Assembly (NCBI GenBank): GCA_020638675.1
Contig: JACKID010000001.1
Location: 434,001 to 498,000 of the forward strand
Source: Planctomycetota bacterium
Lineage (GTDB): Bacteria > Planctomycetota > UBA8742 > UBA2392
Length of the DNA stretch: 64,000 bases
Direction of reading: 5' to 3'
The translations under genes were made by a program, and so were the position numbers. Positions 56,039-64,000 of this stretch are shown one piece after another. The notes under the pieces were generated by a model. The model saw only the letters and a list, made by a program, of their open reading frames with translations. It searched no databases and had not been told where the DNA came from. How positions within the stretch are numbered: position 1 is the first letter of the stretch; every line of letters starts with the position of its first letter.

Positions 56039-56431
56039 ATGGGAAGGAAATCGAGAAACAAGCGCATGCGCAAACTGCTGCGCCCGGGCGTGCAGCCGGC
56101 GAATGAACCGGGGCGTCGCGCGCCGGTGCGCTCGGCCGCGGGCGCCAAGGCCAAGGTGAAGCGCCTGCTGGAGGCCATGGTCGACGCGGCGTATGAGGAC
56201 CTGGCAAGCGGCGTCGAGAAGCCGCGCGTCAGCTACGGCCAGGCCCTGCGCGCGGGCGAGTTGCTGGTGCGCTATGAGGAGGCCGAGGAAGCCGAACCCG
56301 CCGAAGAACCGGCAGAGGACGCCGAAGAGCAGATTGAGCTGATCGAGGAAGCCTGGCTGCCGCCGGCTGCCGACGAGCCCGCGCCGCAGCCCGGGGAGGA
56401 GGTGGTCGAGCCCTCGACCCGCACCGGCTAG
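56039..56431 (+). CDS. Small basic/acidic protein, unknown function
   Basis: A 130-residue cytoplasmic protein starting MGRKSRNKRMRKLLRPG, with GAGG at 6 bases. The N-terminal 20 residues are strongly basic, the centre is helical (AKVKRLLEAMVDAAYEDL then YGQALRAGELLVRYEE), and the C-terminal half is Glu/Pro-rich. The shape recalls small phage-like or nucleic-acid-binding proteins, but no family was recognised. It is followed by a strong terminator facing the convergent icd gene. Confidence 0.55.
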   Translation: MGRKSRNKRMRKLLRPGVQPANEPGRRAPVRSAAGAKAKVKRLLEAMVDAAYEDLASGVEKPRVSYGQALRAGELLVRYEEAEEAEPAEEPAEDAEEQIELIEEAWLPPAADEPAPQPGEEVVEPSTRTG

Positions 56432-56462
56432 CTCCGCCCGCTCTTTGACAACCCGGAATGCA

Positions 56463-56490
56463 AAAGCCCATCGCGGGTGCGATGGGCTTT
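56463..56490. terminator. Bidirectional terminator between convergent genes
   Basis: AAAGCCCATCGC, loop GGGT, GCGATGGGCTTT: a 12-bp perfect stem with A/T-rich ends on both sides, placed between the small-protein gene and icd. Confidence 0.85.
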
Positions 56491-56503
56491 CAGGAGACTC
56501 GCG

Positions 56504-56535
56504 AGGATCCGCTTTCGCCAAGGCTATGGCGGATG
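56504..56535. repeat. Palindromic CGCTTTCGCCAAGGCTATGGCG-type repeat
   Basis: ATCCGC...GGCGGAT with an internal CGCC/GGCG pair forms a hairpin; the word resembles dispersed repeats seen in other bacteria (translating as FAKAMAD). There is one copy in this window, in the icd 3' flank. Confidence 0.4.
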
Positions 56536-56550
56536 ATCGCCTGCGGCGTC

Positions 56551-57825
56551 CTACATGCGGGCGATTATTGCGTCGCCGAATTCCTTGGTGCCGAGCTTGG
56601 TCGCGCCTTCGATCTGGCGCTCCAGGTCGTAGGTCACCTGCTTGTCGGTGATGGCCTGCTGCAGCCCCTTCAGGATCAGGTCACGCGCCTCGTTCCAGCC
56701 CATGAACTCGAACATCATCACGCCCGAGGTGATGACCGCGCTCGGGTTGATCACGTTCTTGTCGGCGTACTTCGGCGCCGTCCCGTGGGTGGCCTCGAAG
56801 ATCGCCGCGTTGTCGCCGATGTTGGCGCCCGGGGCGAGACCCAGCCCGCCGACCTGCGCGGCCGCCGCGTCGCTCAGGTAGTCGCCGTTCAGGTTCATGG
56901 TGCAGAGCACGCTGTACTCGGCCGGGCGCAGCAATATCTGCTGGAAGACGCTGTCGGCGATGCGGTCTTTGATCACGATCTTGCCGGCGGGGACCTTGCC
57001 GTCGTGTTTCTCCCACTGCTCGTCTTCGGTGATGACGTGGTCGCGGAACTCGGTGGTCGCGAGCTCGTAGCACCAGTCACGGAAGGCGCCTTCGGTGTAC
57101 TTCATGATGTTGCCCTTGTGCACGATTGTGACGCTGGGCAGGTTGTGCTTGATGGCGTACTTCAGCGCGCGGCGCATGTGGCGCTGGCTGCGGAACTTGC
57201 TGACGGGCTTGATGCCGACGCCGCTGGACTCAAGGATCTTCTTGCCCTTGGTGCTCGGGTCCTGGCTGAGCATGTCGTTGAGGAAGCCGATTACCTTCTT
57301 GGCCTCGGGCGTTTCTGCGCGCCACTCGACGCCGGAGTACACGTCTTCCGTGTTCTCGCGGAAGATTACGATGTTGACGTCTTCGGGCTTCTTCATGGGG
57401 CTGGGGACCCCGTTGAAATAGCGCACCGGGCGGACGCACGAGTACAGGTCGTGAATCTGGCGCAGCGCCACGTTAAGGCTGCGGATGCCGCCGCCGACCG
57501 GCGTGGTCAGCGGGCCCTTGATCGCGACGCCGAAGTGCTTGATCGCCTCATTGGTGTCGTCGGGCAGCCAGGTGCCGTACTTGTCGTTGGACTTTTCGCC
57601 GGCGTAGACTTCGAACCAGTGCACCTTGCGCTTGCCGCCGTAGGCCTTTTCCACGGCCGCGTCGAACACGCGCACGGAAGCCTTCCAGATGTCGCGCCCT
57701 GTGCCGTCGCCCTCGATGAAGGGGACGATGGGGTTGTCGGGAACGACGGGCTCGCCGTCCTTGAAGGTGATGCGTTCGCCCTCGGCGGGAGCCTTGAGGT
57801 CCTTGAACTTCGGAGCAGTGGTCAT
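56551..57825 (-). CDS. icd: NADP-dependent isocitrate dehydrogenase
   Basis: A 424-residue TCA-cycle enzyme that oxidises isocitrate to 2-oxoglutarate. Motifs: IEGDGTGRDIW, GPLTTPVGGGIRSLNVALRQ with the substrate/phosphorylation serine S116, FRENTEDVYSGVEW, and THGTAPKYADKNVINPSA, where K and Y after TAP mark NADP preference. The start MTTAPKFKD is preceded by GAGGG; six upstream codons are unlikely to be translated. Length is typical of the E. coli type. Upstream lies the duplicated region with the copper-ATPase remnant. Confidence 0.96.
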   Translation of the reverse strand: MTTAPKFKDLKAPAEGERITFKDGEPVVPDNPIVPFIEGDGTGRDIWKASVRVFDAAVEKAYGGKRKVHWFEVYAGEKSNDKYGTWLPDDTNEAIKHFGVAIKGPLTTPVGGGIRSLNVALRQIHDLYSCVRPVRYFNGVPSPMKKPEDVNIVIFRENTEDVYSGVEWRAETPEAKKVIGFLNDMLSQDPSTKGKKILESSGVGIKPVSKFRSQRHMRRALKYAIKHNLPSVTIVHKGNIMKYTEGAFRDWCYELATTEFRDHVITEDEQWEKHDGKVPAGKIVIKDRIADSVFQQILLRPAEYSVLCTMNLNGDYLSDAAAAQVGGLGLAPGANIGDNAAIFEATHGTAPKYADKNVINPSAVITSGVMMFEFMGWNEARDLILKGLQQAITDKQVTYDLERQIEGATKLGTKEFGDAIIARM

Positions 57826-57929
57826 TGTGTGCCCTCGTCTCAAAATCGGACCGGCATACTAGAGGCGAAGGTGTTCGGGTCAACGAGCGGTTTGACGCAG
57901 AATTGACACCCGGACTGGTGTCACATCAC

Positions 57930-57951
57930 GGAACGCGGGCGTCCCGCCCGC
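57930..57951. repeat. Single copy of the palindromic element also found in ruvA
   Basis: CGCGGGCGTCCCGCCCGC core, the same 22-base element as the arms at 9945-9994 with few differences. It is absent from the matching position of repeat copy B, so it was probably gained after the duplication. Confidence 0.75.
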
Positions 57952-58019
57952 CTACCCGACTGCAATCACGCGAAGGCGCGAAGAAAGGTGAAGATCGCGA
58001 AGGTCGGGTTGGCTGGTGC

Positions 58020-58112
58020 TCAGGCCTGCACACCAAGCAGTACAGCGGCCAGGCGGGCGGAGTTGGCGGCTACGCTTATGTCTGACAGGACCATGGCGAG
58101 CGCGGCGTAGCT
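58020..58112 (-). pseudogene. Remnant of a copper P-type ATPase C terminus
   Basis: Minus-strand frame reading SYAALAMVLSDISVAANS then ARLAAVLLGVQA and a stop codon. It matches the intact ATPase's last residues (ARLAAELRKVKA) except at the very end. Nothing of the rest of the ATPase remains upstream: the stop of the unknown membrane-protein gene lies 10 bases away. It is a leftover of duplication or gene loss rather than an expressed gene. Confidence 0.8.
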
Positions 58113-58122
58113 GAAGGGGCAC

Positions 58123-59337
58123 TCACGGGGCGGTCTCGCCGTCGGGCGCCTGGTTGACGCCGTTCTTTCTTTGCCACTCTTCCCAGTCGAGGCGGTCCAT
58201 TTCCGCCATCCACGACAGGCGTGGCGGATACAAGACCGGCGTGCGCTTCAGGGATCGCACCGCATAGGCTCTCGCGCATGCGTGCGCCGCGATCATGAGA
58301 GCGCCGCAGCCCAGCAGGCACAAAGGGAAGTTCATCAGGATGAGCTCACCGTAACCCCACATTTCCGGGGACGTGTAGGCCCTCGAAGCCGCTCGCGATG
58401 TGCCCTGCAGCTGAGGAGGGAAAAGTTCGTGGGCGGCTGCATACCAGATGCTCGCACCAAGGATCGCAATGATCGCTACCACCAACGGTCGCGTGACACG
58501 GCAGAGCGCGCCACTGCCCCTTGCAGCCCACGCGTGGCGAAAGATGTAGGGGACAGTTGCGGTGACGTAGAAGAGCTGTCCCATCACGGCGAGGACTCTG
58601 AGTTCCGGGTGGCCATCTTCCTGCCTGGGGATGAAGACGGCGTGGCCCGACATCGCCAACCCAACCGCAGACGCGATTTGCATCAACCAGAACACCATCG
58701 CTGCGAGGATAATCGCATACGCCGCGCCGTGAAGCACGGTTGGCAGCCAATGCGTTTTGTCGGGAACGTACGCCGCGCAAGCCCGGTTTGCGAGGCGCGC
58801 AGTTGACCGCTTGAACCGCCCGGGATCAGCCGTGAGCCCGCGGTAGGGGATTGCCAACTGGCCAAGCCTGTTCACACACATGAGGAGGGGTAGGAAGGAG
58901 AGCGTCCAGATCGTTGCCAAGGGCGCGAGGACCTGGGGTCCGCCGACCCACGATCCCACCATTGCGGGCAGGATGCCCATTGCACACAGACCAAGTACGG
59001 TGCGGGCAGGCCGCTTCGCATACTGAAGCTCGATGGGGCCCTTCCAGTCACTGTAGTAGACGCAAAGGGCGGTGAACGAGCCGTACAACGCCAGCAGGCC
59101 CAGCAGGGGCAGCGCGAATTCCCGGCCATAGTCCTTCGGCGGCGCTGACCACAAACCGGCGAGACTGCCGACCGTCCAAACGAGCGCAGACACGAGCAGC
59201 CCAGATATGGCAACCAGCGCCAATACATGAAACGCCGGCTCAATCGCCGGGCGCTGATGCGCGAACCTTTCGACGCTGGCGTCCACGGGATACCCCCGCA
59301 CAGGATACCGCCAGGCGCCGAGGTTTGGGACAATCAA
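58123..59337 (-). CDS. Multi-pass membrane protein, unknown function
   Basis: Up to 404 residues if started at TTG; GTG codons at 59301 and 59286 are equally plausible. About eight hydrophobic segments are visible (VLALVAISGLLVSALVW, ALPLLGLLALYGSFTALCVY, VLHGAAYAIILAAMVFWLM, LLGCGALMIAAHACARAY), with a charged C-terminal tail (WMAEMDRLDWEEWQRKNG). No catalytic or transport signature was recognised. It lies between two direct repeats that carry copper-ATPase 3' ends, so it entered, or was left in, a duplicated region. It might be linked to metal handling, but there is no direct evidence. Confidence 0.65.
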   Translation of the reverse strand: MIVPNLGAWRYPVRGYPVDASVERFAHQRPAIEPAFHVLALVAISGLLVSALVWTVGSLAGLWSAPPKDYGREFALPLLGLLALYGSFTALCVYYSDWKGPIELQYAKRPARTVLGLCAMGILPAMVGSWVGGPQVLAPLATIWTLSFLPLLMCVNRLGQLAIPYRGLTADPGRFKRSTARLANRACAAYVPDKTHWLPTVLHGAAYAIILAAMVFWLMQIASAVGLAMSGHAVFIPRQEDGHPELRVLAVMGQLFYVTATVPYIFRHAWAARGSGALCRVTRPLVVAIIAILGASIWYAAAHELFPPQLQGTSRAASRAYTSPEMWGYGELILMNFPLCLLGCGALMIAAHACARAYAVRSLKRTPVLYPPRLSWMAEMDRLDWEEWQRKNGVNQAPDGETAP

Positions 59338-59365
59338 TCCGCTGCGAGCCCTGCAGTGAATTCCA

Positions 59366-59577
59366 GCGGGTCGACGAGCGGTTTGGGCACGAAATCCCCA
59401 CGCGGACTGGTGTCAGATTGACGTGCCCGAACTGCTTTGACGCGAAGAAGGGCGAAGACCGCGAAGGTCGGGTTGGCGGGTGCTCAGGCCTTCACTTTGC
59501 GCAACTCAGCGGCGAGACGGGCGGAGTTGGCGGCTACGCTGATGTCTGACAGCACCATGGCGAGCGCGGCGTAGCTG
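59366..59577. repeat. Direct repeat B (right copy), overlapping the copper-ATPase 3' end
   Basis: Partner of 57876-58112. It includes the last ~30 codons of the intact ATPase gene and about 120 bases beyond its stop codon. Confidence 0.85.
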
Positions 59578-61823
59578 GGGGGCAGGAATACACCGGCCCA
59601 GACGAATGCCCCGGCTGCCAACGGTATGCCGATGCCGTTGTAGCACAGGCTGAGAAACAGGTTCTGGCGGATGGCGCGCAGTGCCAGGCGCCCGAAGTCG
59701 ATGGCCAGCGGCAGGTCGGTGAGACGGCCTGACATCAGCACCAGGTCACCGGTTTCCTTGGCGACGTCGCTGCCGCCGCCGATGGCGATACCCACGTCGG
59801 CCCTTGCCAGCGCCGGCGCGTCGTTGATGCCGTCGCCGACCATGGCCACGATCGCGTTGTCCTTCAGGCGGTCGATCAGCATCAGCTTGCGCTCGGGGCT
59901 GACTCCGGCGTGGTAGTCCTCGATGCCGAGGGCGGTCGCGACACGCAGCGCGGCCGCCTCGTGGTCGCCGGTGATCAGCACGGTCTTGGCGCCGGTCTTG
60001 TTCAGCTGGGCGATGACCTGCTTGGCGTCTTCGCGGATGGCATCCTCGAACCCGAACGCGGCCACCAGCTTGCCGTCGGCGGCGAGCAGGCTGACGCTGT
60101 CGCCCTTTGCGCGAAGGGCCTCCGACCTGGCGTGCAGCGCGTCGGTTTCCACACCCTGTTCGGTCAACAGGGCTGCAGTGCCGAACACATACTTGTGCCC
60201 GTCGGCCTCGGCGATGACCCCCTTGCCGGCCAGTTCTGTGGACTTGGGTGCTGTGCCTTTGGGTGGCACAGGCAATCCTGCCTGTGGTCGCGCCGCAGTT
60301 GGCGCGACGTTCGGGCTCGACTCCGCCTCGCCCGGCCCGACAGGATTGTCGGGCCCACCTGACCGCTTGGTGAGCCATTCGCCGGCTGCGCGGGTGAACG
60401 GGTGTTGCGATGCCTGCGAGATGACGGCCAGTGCTTCCAGCACCGCGGCTTCGTCCACGCCTTCCGCAAACTCGACCGCTTCCACACTGGGCTTGCCGGC
60501 CGTGAGGGTGCCGGTTTTGTCAAACGCGAAGACTGTCGCGTGCGAAATGCGCTCCAGCGCCGCGCCGTTCTTCACGAGTATGTTGCGCTTCAACGCCGCG
60601 CCGCTGCCGATCATCACGGCCGCCGGCACGGCAATGCCCAGCGCGCACGGGCAGGCGATCACCAGCACGGCGATCGCCTGCGTTGCCGCGCGCCCGAAGC
60701 CTGCGCCGCTGATCAGCCAGGCACCGGCCGTGACGACCGCGATCCCGACCACCACCGGCACGAACCAGTTGCTGACCTTGTCCGCAAAGCGCTGGATCGG
60801 CGCCTTGGTGCGCTGCGCTTCCTCGACGAGGCGCACGATGTTTGCCAGCGCGGTGCCCGCGCCCACGGCCGAGGCTTTGACCTCAAGCGTGCCGTTGGTA
60901 GCGATCGTGCCCGCGCGTACCGTGTCGCCGACCTTGCGGGCGACCGGTACCGGCTCGCCCGTCAGCATGGCTTCGTCGACGTCGCTTTCGCCGCTTACGA
61001 CTTCGCCGTCCACGGGGATGCGTCCGCCGGCATTGACGACGCAGACTTCGCCGCGCTTCACGTCCGAAGCGTCGACCTCAATGACTTGCCCGACAGGATT
61101 GTCGGGCCCACTTCTTTTCACGCGCGCTTTGTCCGGCGCGAGTTGCAGCAGGCTGCGCAGGGCGCCCAGCGCATTGCCGCGCGCGCGCGCCTCGACGTAC
61201 TTGCCAAGCCGCAGGAACACGACCAGCAGAGTTGCCGCCTCGAAGTACACGTGCTTGCTGAGCCCGGCCGGCAGTGCCCAGTGGAAGATCACGACGCCCG
61301 CGCCAAACAGCAGCCCGCTCGCCATCCCGATGCTGACCAGCACGTCCATCCCGAGGTTGCGCGTGCGAATGCCCGCGACCGCGCCCTTGTAGAAGTCAAA
61401 GCCGACGGTCGCCTGGATCAGCACGGCCAGGGCCAGCGCTGCCCAGTCCCAGCCGCGGCCCATCAGCCCTAGCCAGTGCGGCAGCATCACCGGCAGCACC
61501 AGCACCGCGCCCGCGATCAGCAGCAGCAGGTTGCGGCGCTGCTCGCGGCGGGCGACGTCGGCCGGGTCGCGTGCCGCGGCTACTTCCTCTTTAACCAGCG
61601 TGTAGCCGCCCTTGCGCACGGCCGGGTCGAGCGTCTCGAACTCCGGCTTGGCGCCGACATACCCGAGAGTCACGCTGCCGGAGGCGAAGTCCGCCTCGGC
61701 CGTGGTGACACCGGCGACCGTCTTGAGCGATTTCTCGACGGCGCGGGCGCAGTGGGCGCAGGTCATCCCGTCGACCTTGATGCTCAATTGATGTGCCGCG
61801 GGCGCTTGCATTGCAGACTCCAA
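59484..61823 (-). CDS. copA: Copper-translocating P1B-type ATPase with translated palindromes
   Basis: A 779-residue heavy-metal exporter of the inner membrane. In order: one N-terminal HMA domain with the copper ligands in GMTCAHCARAVEKSL; the TGE motif in MLTGEPVPV; the transmembrane copper site VIACPCALGIAVPAAVM; phosphorylation site FDKTGTLTAG; HP motif in ASQHPFTRAAGEW; and hinge MVGDGINDAPALARADV. Two non-conserved inserts, KRSGPDNPVG (about residues 237-246) and about 38 residues after GEWLTKR in the nucleotide-binding domain, are encoded by palindromic repeats. Both lie in surface loops, so activity is probably kept. A second start (MQAPAAHQ) four codons in is possible. Divergent from the S41-type lipoprotein gene. 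Confidence 0.93.
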   Translation of the reverse strand: MESAMQAPAAHQLSIKVDGMTCAHCARAVEKSLKTVAGVTTAEADFASGSVTLGYVGAKPEFETLDPAVRKGGYTLVKEEVAAARDPADVARREQRRNLLLLIAGAVLVLPVMLPHWLGLMGRGWDWAALALAVLIQATVGFDFYKGAVAGIRTRNLGMDVLVSIGMASGLLFGAGVVIFHWALPAGLSKHVYFEAATLLVVFLRLGKYVEARARGNALGALRSLLQLAPDKARVKRSGPDNPVGQVIEVDASDVKRGEVCVVNAGGRIPVDGEVVSGESDVDEAMLTGEPVPVARKVGDTVRAGTIATNGTLEVKASAVGAGTALANIVRLVEEAQRTKAPIQRFADKVSNWFVPVVVGIAVVTAGAWLISGAGFGRAATQAIAVLVIACPCALGIAVPAAVMIGSGAALKRNILVKNGAALERISHATVFAFDKTGTLTAGKPSVEAVEFAEGVDEAAVLEALAVISQASQHPFTRAAGEWLTKRSGGPDNPVGPGEAESSPNVAPTAARPQAGLPVPPKGTAPKSTELAGKGVIAEADGHKYVFGTAALLTEQGVETDALHARSEALRAKGDSVSLLAADGKLVAAFGFEDAIREDAKQVIAQLNKTGAKTVLITGDHEAAALRVATALGIEDYHAGVSPERKLMLIDRLKDNAIVAMVGDGINDAPALARADVGIAIGGGSDVAKETGDLVLMSGRLTDLPLAIDFGRLALRAIRQNLFLSLCYNGIGIPLAAGAFVWAGVFLPPSYAALAMVLSDISVAANSARLAAELRKVKA
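60267..60353. repeat. Three adjacent palindromes translated inside copA
   Basis: CACAGGCA-ATCC-TGCCTGTG (60267-60286), GTCGCGCC-gcagtt-GGCGCGAC (60287-60308) and CCCGACA-GGAT-TGTCGGG (60336-60353) follow one another within an insert of the nucleotide-binding domain. Confidence 0.9.
61089..61106. repeat. Second copy of the CCCGACAGGATTGTCGGG palindrome in copA
   Basis: Identical 18 bases to 60336-60353 and in the same reading frame, so both give the peptide GPDNPVG in the ATPase. Confidence 0.92.
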
Positions 61824-61949
61824 CCCCGACAGTAACGCCGTAGTTAACTCCGGATTCCAGCAAAATCGCCCGCCGACCCCGCGCGCGACTTCCGTATAAG
61901 CACAGTCGGGCCCGTCTGATAAGCTGAGGGCCGAAAGTATGGAGCCGCA

Positions 61950-64000
61950 ATGAAGTTCACCCGGATACTAGCCCTTCTGGCATTTGTGCTGGTCGCCGTC
62001 GCCTGCTCGCAGCAGGAGCAGCCCGCACCGGCGCCGCAACCCGGCGCAGATCGCACCGACCTCGACCACTACGTCGTCCAGGATGACAACTCGGGCCAGG
62101 GCGAAGTCGCCAAGAAGGCCACGCACGAAAGCCAGGTCAAAGAGCTGAACGGGTTGCTTGAGCAGCTCGGCAAGGCCAAGGACCTGAACGAGTCATTCCG
62201 CATTGCAGAGTCGATCGAAGACCTCGGGCGCGACATCGCGCCGGAGCTGCTGGAAGGCGTCAAAAAACTGCCTGAGCTGCCGCGCATCGCCGGCTGGCGC
62301 GCGGTCTGGACGCTCGGCTCGATCAACAACAACGGCTGGGACACCGGTGTGGACGGGCTGCTCGCCATCGTCATCGGCGAAGGCAGCGTTGACAACCGCG
62401 TGGCTGCGGCCGAAGTGCTGGGCGCGATCGCCAGCACCCGCCACGCCGAGAAGCTGCGCAAGGCCCTCAATGAGCAGGTCTTCACGCCCGAAGTGAAAGT
62501 ACAGCTCGCGGTAGCGCTGTGGCGCAGCGCGAAGGAGACCGATGCGACGAAGGTGCTGCGCGAAATGCTCAGCAGCGACAACGACAGTTTCAAGATCCAG
62601 GCCGCGGTCGCACTCGGCGAGATCAATCAGCTCACGTCCGACGCCAAGGACATCCTCGAGATCGTCGCCGATGAGCCCACTCTGCGCGGTCGCACCGCCA
62701 AGCGTGCGCTGGATTACGAGCGCGCCATCAAGCGCTTCGAGGCCGCGCTTGAGCATAAGCTGCCGGGGCAGGAGAAGGTCGAGAAGATCGACACCAAGCT
62801 GCTCGACAGCGTCGAGAAGATGATCAAGGAACGCTACATCTACGCCGACGCAGTGGCCGGCCGCAAGCTGCTGTACGCGGCCGCGAGCGGCATGCTGGAG
62901 GGGCTCGACCCGTACACCTGCCTGCTCGAAGACAACCAGCTGCGCGACGCCGGCGAGATTCGCCGCTTCGCCGTGCCGACGCTCGGCATCATGCTCGGCA
63001 GCGCGAAGATGGACCCGAAGCGCGAGGTGCGCCTCATTCGCGTTTTGTCCGTGCGTCCGGGCGGCCCGGCCGACCAGGTCGGCATTCGCCCCGGCGACCG
63101 CATCTACCGCGTGCTGCGCGGCGTGACCGAAGAGCAGATCCACAAGCTGCGCATCGACAGCAGCGACCTTCCCGACGAGAAGCACCCGTTCCAGACGCTG
63201 CCGCTGGATGAGGCGATCAGCCAGTTCCACGGCACGCTTGGCTCGATGGTCGGGCTGAACATCATGCGCGACGGCTGGCTGCTTTCGCGCTGGGTGCACG
63301 TGACACACACCGAGCCGGACACCGACTCGGTCAGCTACGAGCTGCTTCCGGGCAAGCTGGGCATGATCCACGTCGCCGAGTTGTCGTCCGCCTCGCCCGC
63401 GCGCGTGAAAGAGGCGATGGACAAGCTGAAGGAAGGCGAGGTCCGGGCGATTATTCTCGACCTGCGCAACTCGGCCGGCGGCAGCATTGAGGCCGCCACG
63501 CAGATCGCCGGGCTGTTCTTGCCGAAAAACACACTGGTCACCTTCAGCAGCGGGCGCAGCGAAGAGCTGGCCGCCACCGTGAAGTACACCACCAGCAACG
63601 AGGCGCCCGACACCGCCACGCCGCTGACCGTGCTGATCAACGGCGGCACGGCCGACGCGGGCGAAGTGCTTGCGGGAGCATTGCGCCAGCACAAGCGCGC
63701 CAGGACCGCCGGCAGCAAGACCTTCGGACGCGCGATCGTGCAGGAGTTGATCCCGATCCGCGCCAGCGAGCTGGAAGAAGACGGCAAGCAGGCCGCGCTG
63801 CTGTTGACCGTTGCGCGCTACTACGGCCCGGTGAGCGAGCAGTATTATTACGACCGCGGCGTCGAGGCCGACGTCGAGCTGACGCCCACGCTGTTCGAAA
63901 GCTGGGTCTACGACGCGTTCGAGAAGCTGGGCGACGACAAGGTCATCGGCCCGTACATCGACAAGCTGGTCGCGGAGGGCGACAAGGACAAGCTGAAGCA
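61950..64000 (+). CDS. S41-family (C-terminal processing) peptidase homologue, probably inactive lipoprotein; 3' end outside window
   Basis: The frame is open to the window's end: 683 residues are visible. The start MKFTRILALLAFVLVAVACS is a lipoprotein signal (cysteine 19), preceded by GGAG. Residues about 50-260 look like HEAT-type repeats (VDNRVAAAEVLGAIAST), a PDZ domain lies near residue 345-400 (SVRPGGPADQVGIRPGDRIY), and the S41 core follows (GKLGMIHVAELSSASPARVK, AIILDLRNSAGGSIEAA). The catalytic serine position in NGGTADAGEVLAGAL is aspartate (D569), and the catalytic lysine position in SKTFGRAIVQ is arginine (R594). Their 25-residue spacing equals that of the normal Ser-Lys pair. 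It is likely a non-catalytic PDZ scaffold; function unknown. Confidence 0.85.
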   Translation, partial: MKFTRILALLAFVLVAVACSQQEQPAPAPQPGADRTDLDHYVVQDDNSGQGEVAKKATHESQVKELNGLLEQLGKAKDLNESFRIAESIEDLGRDIAPELLEGVKKLPELPRIAGWRAVWTLGSINNNGWDTGVDGLLAIVIGEGSVDNRVAAAEVLGAIASTRHAEKLRKALNEQVFTPEVKVQLAVALWRSAKETDATKVLREMLSSDNDSFKIQAAVALGEINQLTSDAKDILEIVADEPTLRGRTAKRALDYERAIKRFEAALEHKLPGQEKVEKIDTKLLDSVEKMIKERYIYADAVAGRKLLYAAASGMLEGLDPYTCLLEDNQLRDAGEIRRFAVPTLGIMLGSAKMDPKREVRLIRVLSVRPGGPADQVGIRPGDRIYRVLRGVTEEQIHKLRIDSSDLPDEKHPFQTLPLDEAISQFHGTLGSMVGLNIMRDGWLLSRWVHVTHTEPDTDSVSYELLPGKLGMIHVAELSSASPARVKEAMDKLKEGEVRAIILDLRNSAGGSIEAATQIAGLFLPKNTLVTFSSGRSEELAATVKYTTSNEAPDTATPLTVLINGGTADAGEVLAGALRQHKRARTAGSKTFGRAIVQELIPIRASELEEDGKQAALLLTVARYYGPVSEQYYYDRGVEADVELTPTLFESWVYDAFEKLGDDKVIGPYIDKLVAEGDKDKLK

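Larger units (their letters stand above)
57876..58112. repeat. Direct repeat A (left copy), carrying a copper-ATPase 3' end
   Basis: This segment aligns with 59366-59577 over most of its length: AACGAGCGGTTTG, CGGACTGGTGTCA, GCGAAGGTCGGGTTGGC, GGCGGAGTTGGCGGCTACGC and CCATGGCGAGCGCGGCGTAG all recur in the same order. Copy A also has an extra palindrome at 57930-57951. Confidence 0.85.

Noticed and set aside
55661..56521. 286-residue minus-strand frame across the two small plus-strand genes
   Set aside because: It crosses a clear terminator hairpin and two intergenic gaps, and its protein has no recognisable fold; the plus-strand genes have ribosome sites and plausible composition.
1..64000. 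CRISPR arrays, tRNA or rRNA genes, insertion sequences, prophage
   Set aside because: No regularly spaced repeats, cloverleaf-like sequences, rRNA segments, transposase or phage structural genes were seen on either strand.

Overview
The window is GC-rich and densely coded. It reads like a chromosomal contig from a Gram-negative bacterium of the Planctomycetota type or a close relative. This rests on the large number of long secreted proteins of squalene-cyclase-like fold, the LptB gene for lipopolysaccharide export, the PilM-PilN/GspG secretion locus, Cys-type C-terminal sorting tails, and several families of palindromic repeats, some of them translated inside genes. The taxonomic placement is an inference; there is no rRNA gene to test it. 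No tRNA, rRNA, CRISPR array or insertion sequence was seen.

Layout. (1) 1-4.5 kb, minus strand: a potassium-uptake operon (kup, ktrB-like, ktrA-like) led by a clear ydaO-yuaA (c-di-AMP) riboswitch and a sigma70-like promoter. (2) 4.5-7.4 kb, minus strand: pgi and gpmI. (3) 7.4-22.5 kb: mixed genes, including a kelch surface protein, ruvA, an aldo-keto reductase, ETF-ubiquinone oxidoreductase, an 880-residue surface protein divergent from an HTH regulator, glycerate kinase, a winged-helix/membrane-protein pair and a BshC-like protein. (4) 22.7-39.1 kb, plus strand: four tandem paralogous secreted alpha/alpha-toroid proteins (850-923 residues), a fifth toroid protein with four PDZ domains set into its middle, an HlyD-type adaptor and a toroid lipoprotein. 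(5) 39.2-42.3 kb: a DapA-family aldolase and a membrane-bound class III nucleotide cyclase with an unusual domain order. (6) 55.4-42.3 kb, minus strand: a long run comprising a double-FHA membrane protein, a PilM-PilN fusion, a PilO-like protein, a small membrane protein, a large TPR protein, a GspG-type pseudopilin, an RNase HII-like protein, lptB, yebC and a second FHA protein. (7) 55.6-64 kb: two small proteins, icd, an uncharacterised membrane protein between direct repeats that carry a copper-ATPase remnant, a copper ATPase containing translated palindromes, and a lipoprotein S41 peptidase homologue with both catalytic residues replaced; it runs off the window.

How the parts connect. The riboswitch, kup, ktrB and ktrA form a coherent c-di-AMP-controlled potassium module. 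The minus-strand run at 42.3-55.4 kb is an envelope assembly platform of type II secretion/type IV pilus type, coupled to phosphothreonine (FHA) sensing. The best candidate for an undescribed system is the 22.7-39.1 kb toroid cluster: seven consecutive exported proteins, six with QW-like toroid repeats but without the catalytic motifs of squalene cyclases, next to PDZ domains and an adaptor protein that has no transporter partner.
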